Notes under the pieces: model-generated
What the model saw: the letters and a program-made list of their open reading frames with translations, nothing else
Told to the model about the DNA's origin: nothing
Database searches by the model: none
Part shown: one piece after another, positions 5,952 to 8,948 of the stretch
Layout: every line of letters starts with the position of its first letter
How positions within the stretch are numbered: the first letter of the stretch is position 1
Assembly: GCA_003139735.1 (NCBI GenBank)
Contig: PLGA01000216.1
Location: forward strand, 1-8,948
DNA: 8,948 nt
From: Bryobacterales bacterium
GTDB taxonomy: Bacteria > Acidobacteriota > Terriglobia > Bryobacterales > Bryobacteraceae
Direction of reading: 5' to 3'
Program-made: the position numbers and the translations under genes

Positions 5952-6545
5952 ATGAATCCTTTTCCAAAGAACTTTCCTATCGTTTGCGTAGGCGGCTCGG
6001 CTGGTGGCTCCGCCGCCTATGTCCAATTTCTAAAACATCTGCCGCCCGAGACGGGTGTTGCCATCGTCATCGTGAATCACGCAAGAAGGACGTCCGGCGC
6101 GCTCCACAAGGTTCTTCCCCGCTCCACAAAGATGCCGGTTGAGCTGATCACGGAGGGCTTGGCCGTTCAGCCCAATCATGTCTTCATCATCCCGGGAGGT
6201 TGCGACTTGTGCGTTCTGGATGGAACGTTCCGTCTAAGGCCGATGTCGAAACCCAAGGGATGGCCCGACGTAATCACGATTTTCCTGCGTTCTCTGGCGC
6301 GGAACTGGGGCGGAAAACTGGTCGCTGTCATTGTCTCCGGCCTGGATGCGGATGGGGCGGAAGCACTGAAAGAAATCAAGGAAGCCGGCGGCATTACTAT
6401 CGCACAGGCGCCCGACACAGCCGAGTGGTCGGATATGCCTGCAAGCGCCATAAAAACCGGGTGTATCGATTTTATTCTTTCAGTTGAGGATATCGCTCGG
6501 AAGATTGCGCAGATTGCGAACGAGTTCCCTGGGAAGGCAACATGA
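5952..6545 (+). CDS. stand-alone CheB-type methylesterase/deamidase domain
   Basis: 197 residues, comprising only the catalytic CheB domain. Full-length CheB is about 350 residues with an N-terminal receiver. CheB removes methyl groups from glutamyl residues of chemoreceptors and can deamidate glutamines. The catalytic triad is intact: Ser16 in VGGSAGG, His43 in VNHARR and Asp134 in SGLDADGAEALKEIK. Other family blocks are VQPNHVFIIPGG and GGITIAQ...DMPASAIKTGCIDF. No receiver domain means no phosphorylation control of the usual kind. No CheR, receptor or CheA is in the window, so its substrate is unknown. I chose ATG 5952 because it gives the family N-terminus NFPIVCVGGSAGG; an in-frame TTG at 5928 would add eight residues. 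A purine-rich GGAAAGGGG (5930-5938) lies 13 nt before the ATG, rather far. Confidence 0.88.
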   Translation: MNPFPKNFPIVCVGGSAGGSAAYVQFLKHLPPETGVAIVIVNHARRTSGALHKVLPRSTKMPVELITEGLAVQPNHVFIIPGGCDLCVLDGTFRLRPMSKPKGWPDVITIFLRSLARNWGGKLVAVIVSGLDADGAEALKEIKEAGGITIAQAPDTAEWSDMPASAIKTGCIDFILSVEDIARKIAQIANEFPGKAT

Positions 6546-6578
6546 GCGTCCGGTTCGGACTCCGGGACGCCCCTTTTT
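6546..6578 (+). terminator. intrinsic terminator after the CheB-like gene
   Basis: Directly after the TGA, GCGTCCGG (6546-6553) pairs with CC-GGACGC (6562-6563 and 6565-6570) with one bulged G and an 8-nt loop. CCC and then TTTTT (6574-6578) follow. This fits a rho-independent terminator closing the plus-strand group. A second GCGTCC at 6579-6584 can compete for the same GGACGC. The rest of the convergent gap to 6679 shows no clear terminator for the minus-strand operon. Confidence 0.6.
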
Positions 6579-6679
6579 GCGTCCTGGCTCCCAGATGCAA
6601 GTTCCCGGATCGGCTTGGTCACGCGCACTGTAAATAGCCTTCCCACTGCCGGTCACTCCCGCAAATCCGCCGGTTCCGG

Positions 6680-8374
6680 TTATCCCCGGTATTCCAGCAC
6701 CAGCAGGGTAATATCGTCGGACTGCTCGGCGTCTTCGGTAAACGCGGACACGGCTTCCTGGATAGAATCGTGGACCGCCTGGCACGGTTCGGCGGAGTGG
6801 GCGGCCACGGTCTCCTGGAGGCGCTTCTTGCCGAAGAACTCGCCGGCCGCGTTTTGCGCCTCGGTCACGCCGTCGGTGTAGACCACCAGCTTGTCGGCGG
6901 GGTTGAGCCGGACCTCTTCCACGGCGTATTCGGCGGTCTCCACGAGGCCGACCGGCATGCCGGTAGCGTCCAGATCCACCTGCGCGCCTCCGCGGCCCAC
7001 CACTAGCGGCGGGCAGTGCGCCGCATTCACGTAACTGAGGAGTCCGTCGCGGTGCAAGAGGCAATAGAAGACCGTGGCGTATTTCTCGCCGGCGGTGCGC
7101 TCGATCAAGAAGCGGTTGATCCCTTCCATGCGCCGGCCAAGCTCCGATGGGCTTTCGGTAGAGGCGATCAATGCGCCTTGCAGGAGGGCGGCCAACAGCG
7201 CCGACCCGGCTCCCTTTCCGGAAACGTCGGCCACCACCGCCGACCAGCAATTCAGGTTCACCTGGGCGACGTCGAAGTAGTCGCCGCCCACCATGCGCGA
7301 GGCCACGCTGCTGCCGGAGGCGCCCAGCCATCCCTCGGTGGGAAAAGCGCGGGGCAGGAGACTCTGTTGGATGGCGCGGGCGAGGCTCAGTTCTTCGTCC
7401 AGCCGGTGCTTGGCCCGCTCTTCCTCCAGCAGGCGCGCGTTTTCCAGCACGGTGGAGGCTTCAATGGCGAGGGTCTGGATCAACTCGCGGTTGCCGCCGG
7501 CCAAGTCCGCCGCGGTCACGCGCGAATCCAGGTAGAGAACGCCCACCGTTTCGCCGCCGGCCGAAAGGACGCTGGTGACATCGCTCTGGCCCGTGCGAAT
7601 GCGAACCAGCGGAACGCAGATGACGCTGCGCAGTTCCAGATCCACGACGCTGCGGGACGCTTGCGTCTGCTCTTCGCCGAAGGGGTCGAAGTTCATGTGG
7701 AACAACTCGCGGCGGCGTTCGAGGGCCTGGCGCAGCACGTCGCGGGGGACTTGCAGGTCGCTGTCTTCGAGACGGCGGCCGTCGCGGCGGCGCGCCACGC
7801 GGGTTTCGAGACGCTCTCCCGAGCGCAGCAGCAGGAAGCCGCGCTCGGCTCCGGTAACCGCCAGGGCGGCATCCACCACGGAAGCCAGCACATCGTCAAT
7901 GGAGAGCGAGCTTTGCATGGTGCGCGCCAGGTCGAGGATGGCCCGCAGCTTAGCCAGGTTGCCGCCCACGCCGGGGAGCGGTGGACTGCCGCGCGGCGTT
8001 CCGCCGGCAATGCCCATCTGGTCGATGAGCCGCTTCAGCTCGGCCCCGTCCAGCGCGAAAACCAGGGCGTAGGAATCCGGCGCGCCGAATTCGATTTTGT
8101 CGGAGTTGCGGAGGGCGTGGCGCGAGACGCGATTCCCGTTCACGTAAAGACCGTGGCGGCTCTGGCAATCCCGCAGCACGTATTGGCCGTCCTCGAGGAC
8201 GATGCTCGCATGCGTGCGCGAAACGCGGCTGTCGCGGAGAATCAGGTGATTCTCGGGATTCCGGCCAATGAAAAAAGGCAGCGGATCGATGGGCAGGCGG
8301 GTACGCTGGCCGTTGGGATCGATGACCACCAGCGACGCCGCGTCGACGCGCGGGGACGCGGCCGCCGGTTCCAT
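6680..8374 (-). CDS. FHA-GAF-SpoIIE/PP2C serine/threonine phosphatase
   Basis: 564 residues from the ATG at 8374. The frame is open further upstream, but that part lies inside the Fur gene and does not look like a domain. FHA domain about 20-107: FFIGRNPENHLILRD, VSRTHASI and HGLYVNGNRV carry the Gly-Arg, Ser-x-x-His and Asn residues that bind phosphothreonine. GAF domain about 140-315, a small-molecule or redox sensor fold. A helical linker around 315-340 (LARAIQQSLLPRAFP, typical of RsbU-like proteins) leads to the SpoIIE/PP2C phosphatase at 345-564. Its metal-binding acidic residues are present in GGDYFD (363-368), VADVSGKGAG (D383), YTDGVTEAQ (D501) and SDDITLLVLEY (D553/D554). Family members dephosphorylate anti-sigma-factor antagonists. 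No cognate STAS or anti-sigma gene is in the window. The stop TAA is at 6680-6682. The start overlaps the Fur stop (TGATG), implying translational coupling. Confidence 0.93.
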   Translation of the reverse strand: MEPAAASPRVDAASLVVIDPNGQRTRLPIDPLPFFIGRNPENHLILRDSRVSRTHASIVLEDGQYVLRDCQSRHGLYVNGNRVSRHALRNSDKIEFGAPDSYALVFALDGAELKRLIDQMGIAGGTPRGSPPLPGVGGNLAKLRAILDLARTMQSSLSIDDVLASVVDAALAVTGAERGFLLLRSGERLETRVARRRDGRRLEDSDLQVPRDVLRQALERRRELFHMNFDPFGEEQTQASRSVVDLELRSVICVPLVRIRTGQSDVTSVLSAGGETVGVLYLDSRVTAADLAGGNRELIQTLAIEASTVLENARLLEEERAKHRLDEELSLARAIQQSLLPRAFPTEGWLGASGSSVASRMVGGDYFDVAQVNLNCWSAVVADVSGKGAGSALLAALLQGALIASTESPSELGRRMEGINRFLIERTAGEKYATVFYCLLHRDGLLSYVNAAHCPPLVVGRGGAQVDLDATGMPVGLVETAEYAVEEVRLNPADKLVVYTDGVTEAQNAAGEFFGKKRLQETVAAHSAEPCQAVHDSIQEAVSAFTEDAEQSDDITLLVLEYRG

Positions 8375-8919
8375 CACGCGCGCCGCGAGGGCAAGGGCGC
8401 CCGTCGGCGGGGAGAACTCCCGCGGGTTCCGGAAACGACCTTCGGCGGCTCCGGAGGATGGCTGCGCAGCTCTTCCACCTCGCGCGCGCGCAACGTCTGG
8501 CAGTGCGCGCAATAGCCGCCGACTTCGGTGCGCGCCAGGAGCACCTGAAAGCCTAAATGGGTTTCCACCTGTTTCCGCAGGCGTTGCAGCGGCTCGCCGA
8601 AGAACTCCTCCACCTTGCCGCATCGCAGGCAGATGGCGTGGGCGTGCTCCTGCTTGAGCCGCGTCTCATAGTAGTGCTGGTCGCCCCCATAGTGCATGAG
8701 GTCCAATTCGTCCACCAGGCCGCCGGTCTTGAGCATTTTGAGGGTGCGGTAAACGGTGACGCGATTGATCTTGGGGTCGCGCTCCTTGGCCAACCGATAG
8801 AGCCCCTCGGCATCCAGGTGGTCGCCGGTCTTATCGATGAGCTCGAGCAGGATCTGGCGCTGGCGCGTCAGGCGGACGCCGCGCTGCTTGAGAGATCCTT
8901 GCGTCGAGTCGGGGGCCAT
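8374..8919 (-). CDS. Fur-family metal- or peroxide-responsive repressor
   Basis: 181 residues. Fur-family proteins are dimeric winged-helix repressors that sense Fe, Zn, Mn or peroxide. The DNA-binding domain is at about 10-85, with RLTRQRQILLELI and the recognition segment INRVTVYRTLKML. The dimerisation/metal domain is at about 86-148: HAHAICLRCGKVEEF gives His92, His94 and the first CxxC (C97/C100), and GYCAHC gives the second CxxC (C137/C140), so the structural zinc site is complete. Which metal it senses cannot be told from this; Fur, Zur and PerR all remain possible. The C-terminal tail after about residue 150 (rich in Pro, Arg and Ser) is longer than usual. The ATG at 8919 is preceded by GGAGAG at a spacing of 5. 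It is first in an operon with the phosphatase, which starts at the Fur stop. Confidence 0.95.
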   Translation of the reverse strand: MAPDSTQGSLKQRGVRLTRQRQILLELIDKTGDHLDAEGLYRLAKERDPKINRVTVYRTLKMLKTGGLVDELDLMHYGGDQHYYETRLKQEHAHAICLRCGKVEEFFGEPLQRLRKQVETHLGFQVLLARTEVGGYCAHCQTLRAREVEELRSHPPEPPKVVSGTRGSSPRRRAPLPSRRA

Positions 8920-8931
8920 GGGGACTCTCCA

Positions 8932-8937
8932 ATTCTA
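8932..8937 (-). promoter_or_regulatory. candidate -10 (TAGAAT) before the Fur-family gene
   Basis: TAGAAT on the minus strand ends 12 nt before the ATG. If used, transcription would start only about 5-6 nt before the start codon, which would remove most of the GGAGAG ribosome site. Either the transcript has a very short leader or this box is not the promoter. Only 11 bp upstream of it are in the window, so no -35 or Fur box can be assessed. Confidence 0.3.
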
Positions 8938-8948
8938 CCGTAGGAGGC

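Noticed and set aside
7016..8515. 499-residue open frame on the plus strand opposite the phosphatase
   Set aside because: Its composition (runs of Ala, Gly, Arg, His, Gln) is that of an antisense frame in GC-rich DNA, no domain is recognisable, and the minus strand encodes a complete FHA-GAF-PP2C protein.
8375..8623. Upstream extension of the phosphatase by 83 residues
   Set aside because: The extension lies wholly inside the Fur gene in another frame, is low-complexity, and ATG 8374 directly before the FHA domain overlaps the Fur stop as expected for coupling.
1..8948. CRISPR array, tRNA or rRNA genes, integrase or transposase
   Set aside because: No regularly spaced repeats, no cloverleaf with a conserved T-loop, and no recombinase motif were found on either strand.

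Overview
The window is bacterial chromosome with high GC content and dense coding. I read it as probably Acidobacteriota, of the Solibacter/Bryobacter type. This is an inference from gene content (a DUF2934 protein, FHA-GAF-PP2C phosphatase, CxxC-bearing PheS), the GC-rich coding style and the palindromic intergenic repeats. There is no rRNA or other marker that proves it.

Layout. (1) 1-696 (+) is the 3' end of a radical-SAM tRNA methylthiotransferase, best matched to MtaB. (2) 716-4187 (-) is pheS followed by pheT, the two subunits of phenylalanyl-tRNA synthetase. They are separated by 139 bp carrying three back-to-back hairpins, two of which share the same stem length and loop. mtaB and pheT converge on one palindrome that contains both stop codons. 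(3) 4188-4696 has no convincing gene. It holds a short-leader pheS promoter candidate, an imperfect inverted repeat of about 100 bp that looks like a dispersed element, a G-rich stretch and perhaps a decayed reading frame. (4) 4697-6545 (+) is a three-gene group of visibly lower GC: a DUF2934 protein, an RsbRD-type sensor whose histidine-kinase part has lost its phospho-acceptor histidine and has no ATPase domain, and a stand-alone CheB methylesterase domain. It ends in a good terminator. (5) 6680-8919 (-) is a two-gene operon, a Fur-family regulator followed by an FHA-GAF-SpoIIE/PP2C phosphatase, with overlapping stop and start codons (TGATG).

How the genes work together. mtaB and pheST are housekeeping genes for tRNA modification and charging. 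The right half is regulatory. Fur senses a metal or peroxide and is translationally coupled to a serine/threonine phosphatase of the kind used in partner-switching. The facing group carries a sensor domain (RsbRD N-terminal) also known from partner-switching and stressosome proteins. The most unusual item is the sensor at 5121-5828: it keeps the helical dimerisation segment of a histidine kinase but cannot be a conventional kinase. Whether it, DUF2934 and the orphan CheB form one working unit is a hypothesis, not something the sequence shows.
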